Part shown: in pieces, positions 33,252 to 41,611 of the stretch
Layout of the letters: every line of letters begins with the position of its first letter
Position numbering within the stretch: position 1 is the first letter of the stretch
Assembly (NCBI RefSeq): GCF_023566055.1
Contig: NZ_JALIQP010000003.1
Location: 124,001-188,000, forward strand
Direction: 5' to 3'
DNA length: 64,000 nucleotides
From: Halosolutus amylolyticus
GTDB taxonomy: Archaea; Halobacteriota; Halobacteria; Halobacteriales; Natrialbaceae
Made by a program: the position numbers and the translations under genes
Notes under the pieces: generated by a model
What the model was told of the DNA's origin: nothing
The model's input: only the letters and a program-made list of their open reading frames with translations
The model's database searches: none

Positions 33252-33770
33252 ATGAACGTCGCCGTCGGGAGCACGAACCCGGTCAAGGTCGCGGCCGTCG
33301 AACGGAGACTCGATCGATTCGATCCGACCGTCACTGCCGTCGCGGTCGACTCCGGCGTCCCCGAACAGCCGTGGTCGATCGAGGAGACCGTCACGGGGGC
33401 GGAGAACCGCGCCCGACGCGCTCGTGCCGCGACGGACGCGACGTACGGCGTCGGCCTCGAAGGCGGTGTCGCCCGACTCGACGGGGTGGAGGGTCTTTCG
33501 CTGATCATGTGGGCTGTCGCGACCGACGGGAAACGCATCGAGCACGGCGGCGGGCCGACGCTTCGTCTCCCCGATCGTATCGCGTCGCGACTCGAGGCGG
33601 GCGAGGAACTCGGGCCGGTCATGGACGACGTCCTCGGGACCGAGAACGTCGCCGAAGCCGAGGGTGCCGCCGGCGTGCTCACCGACGACCTGACCGATCG
33701 GACGCAGGCGCTCGGCGAGGCCGTCGCCTGTGCGTTCGGGCCGCTCGTCCGATCGGGTATCGAGCCGTAG
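33252..33770 (+). CDS. Inosine/xanthosine triphosphatase (DUF84/YjjX family)
   Basis: A 172-residue house-cleaning NTPase that removes non-canonical purine nucleotides such as ITP and XTP. The features are the start MNVAVGSTNPVKVAAVE, DSGVPEQPWSIEETVTGAENRA, GVGLEGGV and the C-terminal EGAAGVLTDDLTDRTQALGEAVACAF. Length fits the family. ATG 33252 gives the conserved first strand. It is divergent from tfb and not in an evident operon. Confidence 0.88.
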   Translation: MNVAVGSTNPVKVAAVERRLDRFDPTVTAVAVDSGVPEQPWSIEETVTGAENRARRARAATDATYGVGLEGGVARLDGVEGLSLIMWAVATDGKRIEHGGGPTLRLPDRIASRLEAGEELGPVMDDVLGTENVAEAEGAAGVLTDDLTDRTQALGEAVACAFGPLVRSGIEP

Positions 33771-33962
33771 GTAGGCCGGCGTTACACACCGAAACAGTTC
33801 CGGAAGCCGGAGTGTCGTCGGTCCGAACGAATTAACCGGTCGTACCAACGCCACCTTTCGGATCGATTATTCCACGATTACTGGACGGGAAAACCGCAGG
33901 AAGGCGTCGGGTTAACTTCCCGTACCAAACCCCCTAAGGGTGACGCTGTCGTCCGTACGGGT

Positions 33963-34196
33963 ATGAGCACTGCAATGGCCCCCGACCTCACGAGCAAACA
34001 GCGCCAGATTCTCCAGTACCTCCGGGAGAACGCGGCGACGAAGACGTACTTCAAGTCGCGGCTCATCGGGAAAGAGCTCGGGATGACGGCCAAGGAGGTC
34101 GGTGCGAACATCACCGCACTCCAGGAAGGTGACTACGAGGTCGAGATCGAAAAGTGGGGCTACTCCTCGAGTACGACCTGGAAGGTCGACGTGTAA
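33963..34196 (+). CDS. Small winged-helix protein (DUF7123-like)
   Basis: A 77-residue protein that is essentially a single winged helix (TSKQRQILQYLRENAATKTYFKS, LIGKELGMTAKEVGANITAL, VEIEKWGYSSSTTWKV). It is very conserved in haloarchaea and presumably a DNA-binding regulator; targets are unknown. The start is ATG 33963, with a second Met at residue 5. The 192 bases upstream have no gene. Confidence 0.8.
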   Translation: MSTAMAPDLTSKQRQILQYLRENAATKTYFKSRLIGKELGMTAKEVGANITALQEGDYEVEIEKWGYSSSTTWKVDV

Positions 34197-34356
34197 TTCG
34201 GCCAGCACGCGCGCTCTCTTTCGACGCCCTTTCTCCGCGACGTCATCGACGCCCTTCCTCCGAGACGTGACGGCCCCTGGACAGGGAGTCACTGCTCCGA
34301 ACACCCCGACAGCGATACCGAACCGTCTTTTTCACAGGCGTCCACAGTGTGGCGAC

Positions 34357-35022
34357 ATGGAACCGGTCCTCTTCGATATGGACGGGGTCATCCTCGAGGG
34401 TCCCCGGACCGACCCGCAGGTCTACGACGACGCCGCGGACGCCGCCCTCGCTGACCTCGGTGCCGACCCGACGCCAGCCCAGCGGCGGTCGCTCCGGCAA
34501 CACGATCTCGAGGGCGTCGAGGCGACGTGTACGGACCTCGGAATCGACTCCGATCGCTTCTGGCGACTGAAAGAGCACTACGCCTCCGTGGGCACCCACG
34601 AGCGGATCCGCTCGGGCGACCGGGGGCTCTACGACGTCGACGCGATTGCCGATCTCGGAGGTCGAACGACGATCGGACTGGTCACCAACAACCGCCACGA
34701 GACGGCGACGTTCGTCGCCGATTACCTCGAGAGCGAATTCGGCGTCGCGTTCGACGTCGTCCGCGGACGAGAACCGACGTTCGAGGGGTACCGGCGACGG
34801 AAACCGGACCCGTACTACCTCGAGCGCGCGCTCGGCGACCTCGGCGTCGAAGGGGGACTCTACATCGGCGACTTCCCGAAAGACGTGACGGCGGGCACTG
34901 CGGCCGGACTCGAGACTGCCCTCCTGCGTCGTCCACACAACCGCGGTCTCGAGCGCCCCGCGGACGCGACCTACGAACTCGAGTCGCTCGCGGCGCTTCT
35001 GGACACCGTCTCGATCGACTGA
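34357..35022 (+). CDS. HAD-superfamily hydrolase
   Basis: A 221-residue phosphatase-type HAD protein. Motif I is LFDMDGV (D7, D9), motif II VTNNRH, the lysine lies in RRKPDPYYLERAL and motif IV is YIGDFPKDVTAGTAAG. The cap is helical (about 15-85). The substrate is unknown; the beta-phosphoglucomutase/Gph group is closest by motif. ATG 34357 follows TCTTTTTCAC by about 27 bases. Confidence 0.85.
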   Translation: MEPVLFDMDGVILEGPRTDPQVYDDAADAALADLGADPTPAQRRSLRQHDLEGVEATCTDLGIDSDRFWRLKEHYASVGTHERIRSGDRGLYDVDAIADLGGRTTIGLVTNNRHETATFVADYLESEFGVAFDVVRGREPTFEGYRRRKPDPYYLERALGDLGVEGGLYIGDFPKDVTAGTAAGLETALLRRPHNRGLERPADATYELESLAALLDTVSID

Positions 35023-35051
35023 CCGCGTGAGAAGAGCGCGTTCGAACCGAT

Positions 35052-35669
35052 CTATCCGGTGTACTCGAGGTGGGCGTTCGCTTCGCGGGCGAGCGTCATC
35101 GCTCGCTCGCCGAAGGAGTCGGCGTGGCGGACGATCAGGAGCAACACCGTTTCGGGCCGCTCGACCGCGTAGCCGTCGTCGCGCGAGAGGAGGGACGCCT
35201 CCTCCAGTTCGCCCGCGTACTTGCTCACGGTCGGCGGTGACACTTCGAGCGCGTCCGCGAGGTCACCGGCGGTGGCGTCGGGATCCAGGAGGAGTTCGAT
35301 CAGCATGCCCCGGGGCGTCGATCGACGGAGATAGCCCAGCGCGTCCTTTTCGAACTCGTCGAACCGGTCAGCCAGGACGAACCGCTTGTAGTCGCCGTCG
35401 CTGTATCGCTCGATCGCCCCGGCCTCCTCGAGCTGGCGGAGGTGGTGCTGGGTTTCACCCGTTCCGAGCCGGAGGTCGTCCCGGATCTTCGAGAAGTGAG
35501 CCCCGGGCGTCGTCGAGAGGTAGCCCGCGATCGCGTCACGGGCATCGCTCTCGCCCGTCTCGGCACTCGCGGTTTCGGAAAACCGGGCGAGCGGGGCAGT
35601 GGCCCCGAGGGCGGCGAATCGGCGCAGGGTTGCCCGTTTGTCGTCGTCGACCCCGTCGGGCGATACCAT
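35052..35669 (-). CDS. Two-domain winged-helix transcription regulator
   Basis: A 205-residue regulator with two helix-turn-helix units. The first is at about 43-105 (ARDAIAGYLSTTPGAHFSKIRDDLRLGTGETQHHLRQLEEAGAI in part), and the second at about 115-175 (RGMLIELLLDPDATAGDLADALEVSPPTVSKYAGELEEA in part). The layout is a common haloarchaeal MarR/ArsR-like type. Targets are not known. A short membrane protein gene ends 7 bases upstream on the same strand, so they may be co-transcribed, which could link the regulator to the envelope. Confidence 0.82.
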   Translation of the reverse strand: MVSPDGVDDDKRATLRRFAALGATAPLARFSETASAETGESDARDAIAGYLSTTPGAHFSKIRDDLRLGTGETQHHLRQLEEAGAIERYSDGDYKRFVLADRFDEFEKDALGYLRRSTPRGMLIELLLDPDATAGDLADALEVSPPTVSKYAGELEEASLLSRDDGYAVERPETVLLLIVRHADSFGERAMTLAREANAHLEYTG

Positions 35670-35676
35670 CGTGTCT

Positions 35677-35925
35677 CTACAGTCGGAAATGGGCCGAGTC
35701 GTAAAACCGGTTTCGCTCCGCCTCGCTCACCGAATCGTGACTCTCACGCGCGGCGAGGAGTCCGCTTCCGTCGGCCGCGACCGTGTCACTCCCCGCGCTG
35801 GTCCTCGCCGATTCCGCCGGCGTCGACGATGACGATCGAACTGCGCAACACGATGGGGCAAGCACCAGGACGAGGAGGCCGATCAGCAGGCCGGCAGCCG
35901 TCGTCGCGAAGAGCGGGGACTCCAT
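35677..35925 (-). CDS. Possible small membrane protein
   Basis: An open frame of 82 codons with an N-terminal hydrophobic helix (residues 8-29, AGLLIGLLVLVLA) followed by a Ser/Ala/acidic tail. Two adjacent Cys (CC at 26-27) end the helix. It lies 7 bases upstream of the winged-helix gene on the same strand, which supports reality, but no family is recognised. Confidence 0.45.
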   Translation of the reverse strand: MESPLFATTAAGLLIGLLVLVLAPSCCAVRSSSSTPAESARTSAGSDTVAADGSGLLAARESHDSVSEAERNRFYDSAHFRL

Positions 35926-36033
35926 ACTGGTACGACGAAAGTGATGATAGAAAAACAGTTCTTTCCGATCGATCCCGTCGGACCGGTTCGATCGGTACGG
36001 ACGAACCCGCTCGACCGCCGTTCAGGACGCGAG

Positions 36034-37206
36034 TTAGTCGTCCGTCCGTGAGCCGTCGGCGTCGCCCGCGGAGGCGTCGGTCCCGCCGTCGGTCCGGCCC
36101 TGGAAGTCCTGGTCCATCTCCTCGATGACCTCGTCCGGGTCGGCGATGTTCGACGGATCCTCGCCTTCCTTGATCGCCTGGGCCTCCTGTTCCATCGCCT
36201 CGACGTCCATCTCCGCTTCCTGGTCGATCTCGCCGATGATCTCGGCGATGTCGTCCAGGCCGATCAGTTCGCGGGTTTCCTCGTCGAACTCGAGACTCTC
36301 GAGCTGTTCGCCGTCCTCCTTGACGTCGCTTCCCGAGAGGTGCTTGCCGTAGCGGCCGACCATCGAGGTCAGTTCCTGGGGCATGACGAACGTCGTCGAT
36401 TCGCTCTGGCCGATCTCGGTCAGGGCGTCCATCCCCTTGTCGATGACCGCGCGTTCGCCCATCGATTCGGCCGAACGGGCGCGCAGGACGGTCGAGATGG
36501 CGTCACCCTGCGCTTCGAGAATCTGGCTCTGCTTTTCACCCTGGGCGCGGATGATCTCGGACTGCTTGTCACCCTCGGCCTTCTCGACGGCGCTGCGGCG
36601 TTCACCCTGGGCCTCGAGAATCATGGCGCGACGTTTGCGCTCCGCGGAGGTCTGTTGCTCCATCGCGCGCTGGACGTCCTTCGAGGGGTTGACCTCGCGG
36701 ACTTCCACGCTCTCGACGCGGATCCCCCACTCGTCGGTGGGTTCGTCGAGTTCGGTGCGGATCTTCGCGTTGATCTCCTGGCGCTTGTTCAGGGTGTCGT
36801 CGAGTTCCATGTCCCCCAGCACGGCACGCAGGGTCGTCTGGGCGAGGTTCGAGACGGCCTTCTTGTAGTCGTCGACCTCGAGGAAGGCCTTCTTCGCGTC
36901 CATCACTTTGATGTAGACGACCGCGTCGGCGGTCACGGGGGAGTTGTCCCGCGTGATCGCCTCCTGGCGGGGCACGTCCAGCGTCTGTGTCCGCATGTCG
37001 AATCGGTACGTGTTCGAGACGAACGGCGGCACCCAGTTGATCCCGGGCTCCAGCAGCTTCCGGTATTCGCCGAACACCGTCAGCGTGCGCTTCTCGTAGG
37101 CGTTGACGATCTCGATCGCGCTGAGAAGCGCGGCGATGACGACGACGAGGAGGAGGGCACCGATGAACAGCAGGGCACCACCGGTTTGCAGTGGGAGTAG
37201 CTCCAT
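36034..37206 (-). CDS. SPFH/band 7 (stomatin-like) membrane protein
   Basis: A 390-residue protein with an N-terminal transmembrane helix (10-32), then the SPFH domain (TVFGEYRKLLEPGINWVPP, TLDVPRQEAITRDNSPVTADA) and a long coiled coil with repeated EAQGERRSA/EAQGDA units (about 190-240). The C-terminal tail of about 110 residues is strongly acidic. Such proteins oligomerise on membranes and partner with NfeD proteins, one of which is encoded 89 bases upstream on the same strand. The acidic tail is longer than in bacterial stomatins. Confidence 0.9.
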   Translation of the reverse strand: MELLPLQTGGALLFIGALLLVVVIAALLSAIEIVNAYEKRTLTVFGEYRKLLEPGINWVPPFVSNTYRFDMRTQTLDVPRQEAITRDNSPVTADAVVYIKVMDAKKAFLEVDDYKKAVSNLAQTTLRAVLGDMELDDTLNKRQEINAKIRTELDEPTDEWGIRVESVEVREVNPSKDVQRAMEQQTSAERKRRAMILEAQGERRSAVEKAEGDKQSEIIRAQGEKQSQILEAQGDAISTVLRARSAESMGERAVIDKGMDALTEIGQSESTTFVMPQELTSMVGRYGKHLSGSDVKEDGEQLESLEFDEETRELIGLDDIAEIIGEIDQEAEMDVEAMEQEAQAIKEGEDPSNIADPDEVIEEMDQDFQGRTDGGTDASAGDADGSRTDD

Positions 37207-37295
37207 GTTTCAGTGTTACGGTGGGGGGATGAAAAGGGTTCCCTTGTTTCACTGACAAGATGCCCGATCCCGATCGGCCCGTCGGGCGGGAGCGA

Positions 37296-37910
37296 TCAGT
37301 CGGACCGACTCGATTCCGTTTCGGTCGCCGACTCGTCGGACTCCTCGGACTCGTCGCGTGCGGTCGACGCGCCGGCATCCGCGTCGCGATCGGCGTTGGC
37401 GGCCGACTCCTCTGCGAGCGCGCGATCGATCTCGTCCTCGCCGATCGCGCCGAGCGATTCGACCGTGAGGACGTTCCCGCCGCCGGGATCGAGAACGATT
37501 ATCTCTTCGCCCTCGTCGATCGTCCCGCTGGTCGTTCGGGCGCTGTAGTAGGGTGCAAAGCCGCCAGCGTCGAGTTTGACCTCGCCGCCGCGGGTCGTGA
37601 CGGTCTCGGTGACGTAGCCCGTCGACCCGGCCAGGGACTTCGAGTCCGACGTCTGTGCCGTCCCCTTCCCGCCGTAGAAGTCGAACTCGCGGTAGACGTA
37701 GGTCGCCGCGATACCGATCACGAGCGTGAGCGCGGCCAGCGCGAGCGGGCCCACCGTGCCGGGAAAGACGATCCCGACGAGGCCCGCACCGACCAGTGCG
37801 ATCCCGATGACGATGAGGTGAGCCCCCGGCGAGAGAGCCTCCAGCCCCATCAGGACGAGCCCCGCCGCCAGCAACGCGAGGGCCATATTTTCCACGAGGA
37901 GTTCGAGCAT
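37296..37910 (-). CDS. NfeD-family membrane protein
   Basis: A 204-residue protein: two or three N-terminal transmembrane helices (about 5-25, 28-48 and 50-72), then an OB-fold NfeD C-terminal domain (SKSLAGSTGYVTETVTTRGG, GGFAPYYSARTTSGTIDEGEEI) and a Ser/Asp/Glu-rich tail. NfeD proteins act with stomatins in membrane microdomains; the stomatin gene follows. Start ATG 37910. It is probably co-transcribed with the DUF7312-like gene 56 bases upstream. Confidence 0.88.
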   Translation of the reverse strand: MLELLVENMALALLAAGLVLMGLEALSPGAHLIVIGIALVGAGLVGIVFPGTVGPLALAALTLVIGIAATYVYREFDFYGGKGTAQTSDSKSLAGSTGYVTETVTTRGGEVKLDAGGFAPYYSARTTSGTIDEGEEIIVLDPGGGNVLTVESLGAIGEDEIDRALAEESAANADRDADAGASTARDESEESDESATETESSRSD

Positions 37911-37966
37911 ACGAACAGCTAGGGTCTCAGCCCGATTAAAGGTTTATTGGCCAGCGGGGGTGGATT

Positions 37967-38386
37967 TCAACCAAGTGGAAGCGCCAGCAGTCGGATAATG
38001 ACAAGGATCATCGCGATCGCGCCCAGCAGGACGAAGATCGCGTGCTCGAGGGTCGGATCGCCGGCCTCGATCGGTGTCGAACTCGGTTCCGGTACGTATC
38101 CCTCCTCGTCCGTGTCCGCGGGCTCGTCGCCCCACTCCCGATCGTCGTCCGGCCCCGAGAGATCGATCGGAATCCGATCGCGCTCGGCCCGATCGCCGCC
38201 GGCACCGATGTGACCGGAGTCGTCGTCCCCGTCACGCCGACCCGGTGCGTCCGCGCCATCGTCGGGCGTCGGTGCGTCGTCGCGATCGGTCTGCCAGTCT
38301 TCCGCCGTGGCGTCCCGTGGTCCCTCCGACTGCCAGTCTCGTCCGTCGCGGTCGTCGCGATCGTCACCGGACGCGTCCTCTGCCAT
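37967..38386 (-). CDS. Tail-anchored acidic membrane protein (DUF7312-like)
   Basis: A 139-residue protein with about 110 very hydrophilic residues (Asp, Arg, Gly, Glu-rich, low complexity) followed by one C-terminal transmembrane helix (HAIFVLLGAIAMILVIIRLL). This layout matches a haloarchaeal family placed near nfeD/pyk. Function is unknown. ATG 38386 was chosen over 38413 because the extra residues are not of the acidic type. Confidence 0.7.
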   Translation of the reverse strand: MAEDASGDDRDDRDGRDWQSEGPRDATAEDWQTDRDDAPTPDDGADAPGRRDGDDDSGHIGAGGDRAERDRIPIDLSGPDDDREWGDEPADTDEEGYVPEPSSTPIEAGDPTLEHAIFVLLGAIAMILVIIRLLALPLG

Positions 38387-38475
38387 ACGTGACTCCAGGA
38401 CGGCCACGGCCAAAAATCCGCGGTCCGAGCGCGACGGGGCTCGAGGCGGCGTGCCACGAGGGTGTCGACGCCGCG

Positions 38476-38492
38476 ACTCGCGATACGCGAGT
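38476..38492 (-). terminator. Hairpin directly after the pyruvate kinase stop
   Basis: ACTCGCG-ATA-CGCGAGT is a perfect 7-bp stem with a 3-base loop that begins at the base next to the pyruvate kinase stop codon (38493-38495). No T-run follows, so it may stabilise or process the 3' end rather than terminate. Confidence 0.45.
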
Positions 38493-40250
38493 TCAGGCCC
38501 GATCGCTCCCGTCGCGGGTGTCCCCGCCGTAGACGACGCCGCGCTCGGCGTCGAGGGTCACGGTCTGTCCGTCGCCGTCGTCCGTGAGGTCCGCGCCGCT
38601 GATCATCGGGATCCCTATCTCGCGGGCGACCAGCGAAGGGTAGCCGGTCATGCCGCGCTGGGCGTCGACGATCCCGCCGATCTTCGTGAGGTCGCCCTCG
38701 AACTCGTCGTCGAACTCGGCCGGCAGTGCGAGGATGGCGCCGTCCGGAACCTCGGAGAGATCCCCGTCCCGGACCGACACGAGCGGGCCGGAGGTCCGGC
38801 CCTCGACGACCACCCGGCCGGTTGTCAGCGCCTCCGCGGCGACGTGGACCTTGAGCATGTTCGTCGTGTTCGCACCCTCGAGTTCGGTCATCATCCCACA
38901 GAGGACGACTACCGTGTCGCCGCTTTCGGCCACGTCGGCGTTCAGCGCCGCCTGCACCGCTTTCTCGACGACGGCGCCGGCCCCCTGGTCCGAGACGTTG
39001 GCGTACAGCGGGGTCACGCCCCACGAGAGCGCGAGTTGTCGGCGGACGCGGTGGCTCGGCGTCGACGCGACGACCGGCACGCCGGGACGGTACTTCGCCG
39101 TCTTCAGCGCGGTGTAGCCGGACTCGGTCGCGGCCACGACGGCGTCCGCGCCGATGTCCCGCGCCAGGAAGCGGGCCGATCGAGCCAGCGCGTCCGTCCG
39201 CGCGTCTCCCGACGCGGGCACGCGCTGTTCGAGTAACTCGTCGTACTCCGCGGAGCCCTCGACCTCGCGGATGATGCTGTCCATGGCGCTCACGACCGCG
39301 GGCGGGTGGTCGCCGATCGCGGTTTCCGCGGACAGCATGACCGCGTCGGTGCCGTCGAGGACGGCGTTGGCGACGTCCGACGCCTCGGCCCGGGTGGGAC
39401 GGCGCGCGTGGACCATCGAGTCGAGCATCTCCGTGGCCGTGATGACCGGCTTGCCCGCCTCGTGGCACTTGCGAATGATCCGCTTCTGGATCATCGGGAC
39501 GTCCTCCATCGGACACTCGACGCCGAGGTCTCCGCGAGCGACCATGACCCCGTAGGAGGCGTCGACGATCTCGTTCAGGTTGTCCACCGCGCCGGCGCGT
39601 TCGATCTTCGCGACGATCGGAATCTCCGCGCCGAGGTCTTCCAGGACCTCGCTGACCTCGTAGACGTCCTCGGCGTCCCGGACGAAACTCGCCGCGACGA
39701 AGTCGACCTCCTTCTCGGCGGCGAGTTCGAGGTCCTTCCGATCGGACTCGGTGACGACGTCGAGATCGAGGTCGACGCCGGGGACGTTGACGCCCTTGCG
39801 ACCACCGAGGTCGCCGCCGGTGTCGACCCGGGCGCGGATCCCGTCGTCGTCCTGCTCGATCACGGTCGTCTCGATCAACCCGTCGTCGAGCAGGATGCGA
39901 TCACCCGCCTCGACGGCGTCGATCGGCAAGGAGAGGCCGATCCGATCGGGAGTCGCGTCCTCGCCCTCGGCGAAGACGATCTCGGAGCCGGTCTCGAGGT
40001 GAACCGTCTCGCCCTCGGGAAGCGGTGCAGTGCGGATCTCGGGGCCCTGCATGTCGAGCATCACCGCGACGGGTTCGTCGCGTTCGTCGTCGACGGCCCG
40101 GACGCGATCGATCAGTTCGGCCCGGTCCTCGCGGCTGCCGTGGCTCGCGTTCAGCCTGGCGACGGACATGCCCGCGTCGGCGAGGCTCCGGATCGCCGAC
40201 CGGGTGTTCGAGGCCGGCCCCAGGGTACAGACGATCTTCGCGTTTCTCAT
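38493..40250 (-). CDS. pyk: Pyruvate kinase with extra C-terminal phosphohistidine-type domain
   Basis: A 585-residue enzyme converting PEP and ADP to pyruvate and ATP. The N-terminus MRNAKIVCTLGPASN, the metal/PEP-site KIERAGAVDNLNEI, VARGDLGVECP, and the signature ITATEMLDSMVHARRPTRAEASDVANAVLDG (quoted in part) are present. After about residue 470 an extra domain related to PEP-utilising mobile domains follows (TTGRVVVEGRTSGPLVS ... GIVDAQRGMTGYPSLVARE), as in Bacillus pyruvate kinases. Start ATG 40250. The promoter carries a TrmB-like site (40292-40307). Confidence 0.95.
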   Translation of the reverse strand: MRNAKIVCTLGPASNTRSAIRSLADAGMSVARLNASHGSREDRAELIDRVRAVDDERDEPVAVMLDMQGPEIRTAPLPEGETVHLETGSEIVFAEGEDATPDRIGLSLPIDAVEAGDRILLDDGLIETTVIEQDDDGIRARVDTGGDLGGRKGVNVPGVDLDLDVVTESDRKDLELAAEKEVDFVAASFVRDAEDVYEVSEVLEDLGAEIPIVAKIERAGAVDNLNEIVDASYGVMVARGDLGVECPMEDVPMIQKRIIRKCHEAGKPVITATEMLDSMVHARRPTRAEASDVANAVLDGTDAVMLSAETAIGDHPPAVVSAMDSIIREVEGSAEYDELLEQRVPASGDARTDALARSARFLARDIGADAVVAATESGYTALKTAKYRPGVPVVASTPSHRVRRQLALSWGVTPLYANVSDQGAGAVVEKAVQAALNADVAESGDTVVVLCGMMTELEGANTTNMLKVHVAAEALTTGRVVVEGRTSGPLVSVRDGDLSEVPDGAILALPAEFDDEFEGDLTKIGGIVDAQRGMTGYPSLVAREIGIPMISGADLTDDGDGQTVTLDAERGVVYGGDTRDGSDRA

Positions 40251-40291
40251 GTCGACCTCTATCGCGGGCACTGGCAAAAAGATGGGTGACT

Positions 40292-40307
40292 TACTCGTTA
40301 TAGAGTT
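40292..40307 (-). promoter_or_regulatory. TrmB-like site in the pyruvate kinase promoter
   Basis: TACT-CGTTATA-GAGTT matches the haloarchaeal TrmB consensus TACT-N7/8-GAGTA at 8 of 9 defined bases. It lies 42-57 bases before the ATG and overlaps the AT-rich TATA region, the position expected for repression of glycolysis. Regulation is inferred from published work on Halobacterium TrmB. Confidence 0.5.
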
Positions 40308-40383
40308 TATTTTTGAACGATAGTTTCGGCGCCCGTCCTGTGCCACGTCAACCGTTTTCCGAGTGCCGTCCGTCCCGTCGGAC

Positions 40384-40671
40384 GTGCCCACCTACGCCTC
40401 GCTCATCGAACTCGCCGATCGGGACGTCCAGAACGCCCAGGAGATGGCCTCGATCTGGGGTGAGGTCAGAACCGAGTTCGAACAGCACAACGCCGAACTG
40501 CTGGACTCGTACGCGATCCTCGGGGAACACGACTTCCTCGCCCTGTTCGAGGCAGGTGACAACGAGGCGGCGTTCAAATGCGCGCTCACGCTCCGTCGTC
40601 ACGGCCTCGACGGCCAGACCATGGAGGTCGTCGACACGGACGACATCTCCAATCTGGTCGACGAGATCTGA
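40384..40671 (+). CDS. GYD domain protein
   Basis: A 95-residue GYD-domain protein (PTYASLIELADRDVQNAQEMA, LDSYAILGEHDFLALFEAGD). The fold is a small ferredoxin-like dimer of unknown function. It starts at GTG 40384, about 27 bases after the TATA-like CGTTTTCC; GTG 40363 would add seven non-family residues. It diverges from pyruvate kinase and converges on the channel-like gene. Confidence 0.8.
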   Translation: MPTYASLIELADRDVQNAQEMASIWGEVRTEFEQHNAELLDSYAILGEHDFLALFEAGDNEAAFKCALTLRRHGLDGQTMEVVDTDDISNLVDEI

Positions 40672-40695
40672 TCGGTCTCGCCGTCGACGCGAGTC

Positions 40696-41436
40696 TCACT
40701 CCGGCGACTCCTCGAGCAGCCGAGTTATCTGCTGACCGCTGACGACCTCGGGGATGACGACCTCGTCTGCGCCGGCCTCCCTCGCGACCGACTCGTACAT
40801 CTCTTCGCCGACGCGGACGAGCAGTTCCGGCGTGTTCTCCGCCGTCCCACTGACGATCGTGATCTGGATCGTGATATTCGAATCGTCGATCGCGGCGACG
40901 AGTTTCGACGCGCGATTGATCCCCGCGTCTCGCAGTACCCCCTCGCGTCTGGCGTCGCCCTCGACGAGCAGGTGGCCGTCGTCTCGCGCTCGACGGGCGG
41001 TATCCTCGTCGAATTCGACGACGACGATGTCCCGCCCGGCGTCGGCGAGACGGTTCGCGATCGTTCGTCCGAACATTCCGTAGCCGCAGACGATGACGTG
41101 GTTTTCGAGTTCCGAGATCTGTCGACGCATGGTTGCTCGTGTCACCTCCGCTCGAATCTGTCCGCCGAACGCCGCAGTGAGCACCGTTTCACCGATCCAC
41201 AGGCCCGAGAGGACCAGTCCGACCGTAACCAGGATCGAATACGCCTTGATGGCTCGGACCGGTCCATCGTGCTGTTCGAAGTGAAGTTCGATGCTCGTCG
41301 GATCGATCAGCCAGAACGCCGCCTCGACGAGTCCGACGCCGTCGAGAGTCGCGAACCCGAAGACGCCGGCGGAAACGATCGCCACGAAACTCGTGATCGG
41401 CGCCAGCGTCCGTCGCAGGATCGGTCGATCGGCCAT
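40696..41436 (-). CDS. Channel-like membrane protein with TrkA-N (RCK) domain, selectivity filter absent
   Basis: A 246-residue protein with two transmembrane helices (about 10-32 and 65-88) and a cytosolic NAD-binding TrkA-N domain (NHVIVCGYGMFGRTIANRLADAG at about 110, VVVEFDEDTARRARDDGH). The layout resembles two-helix K+ channels such as MthK. However, the pore-loop region (AFWLIDPTSIELHFEQHDG) has no TVGYG filter, so K+ conduction is unlikely. It could be a nucleotide-sensing membrane regulator. ATG 41436 gives the short basic N-terminus MADRPILRRTL. Confidence 0.8.
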   Translation of the reverse strand: MADRPILRRTLAPITSFVAIVSAGVFGFATLDGVGLVEAAFWLIDPTSIELHFEQHDGPVRAIKAYSILVTVGLVLSGLWIGETVLTAAFGGQIRAEVTRATMRRQISELENHVIVCGYGMFGRTIANRLADAGRDIVVVEFDEDTARRARDDGHLLVEGDARREGVLRDAGINRASKLVAAIDDSNITIQITIVSGTAENTPELLVRVGEEMYESVAREAGADEVVIPEVVSGQQITRLLEESPE

Positions 41437-41611
41437 CGGGGAGCCGAGTGCTGATCGCACAGGCGACAGTAGGAGGGAGCACGTATAGACGTGCGGATTG
41501 CTGCAAAGCGGTCCTCGACTCGTCGCGACGCGACCGACGTCGCTGACTGTCGTTCCCGCGGCGTGGTAATCGTGACCTGGGTTTGACCCTCGTGTCAGCG
41601 TAGCGGCTCCT

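Noticed and set aside
31410-33770. Open plus-strand frame of 786 codons
   Set aside because: Most of it is antisense to aroD and tfb; only the end from ATG 33252 (the YjjX-family protein) is a real gene.
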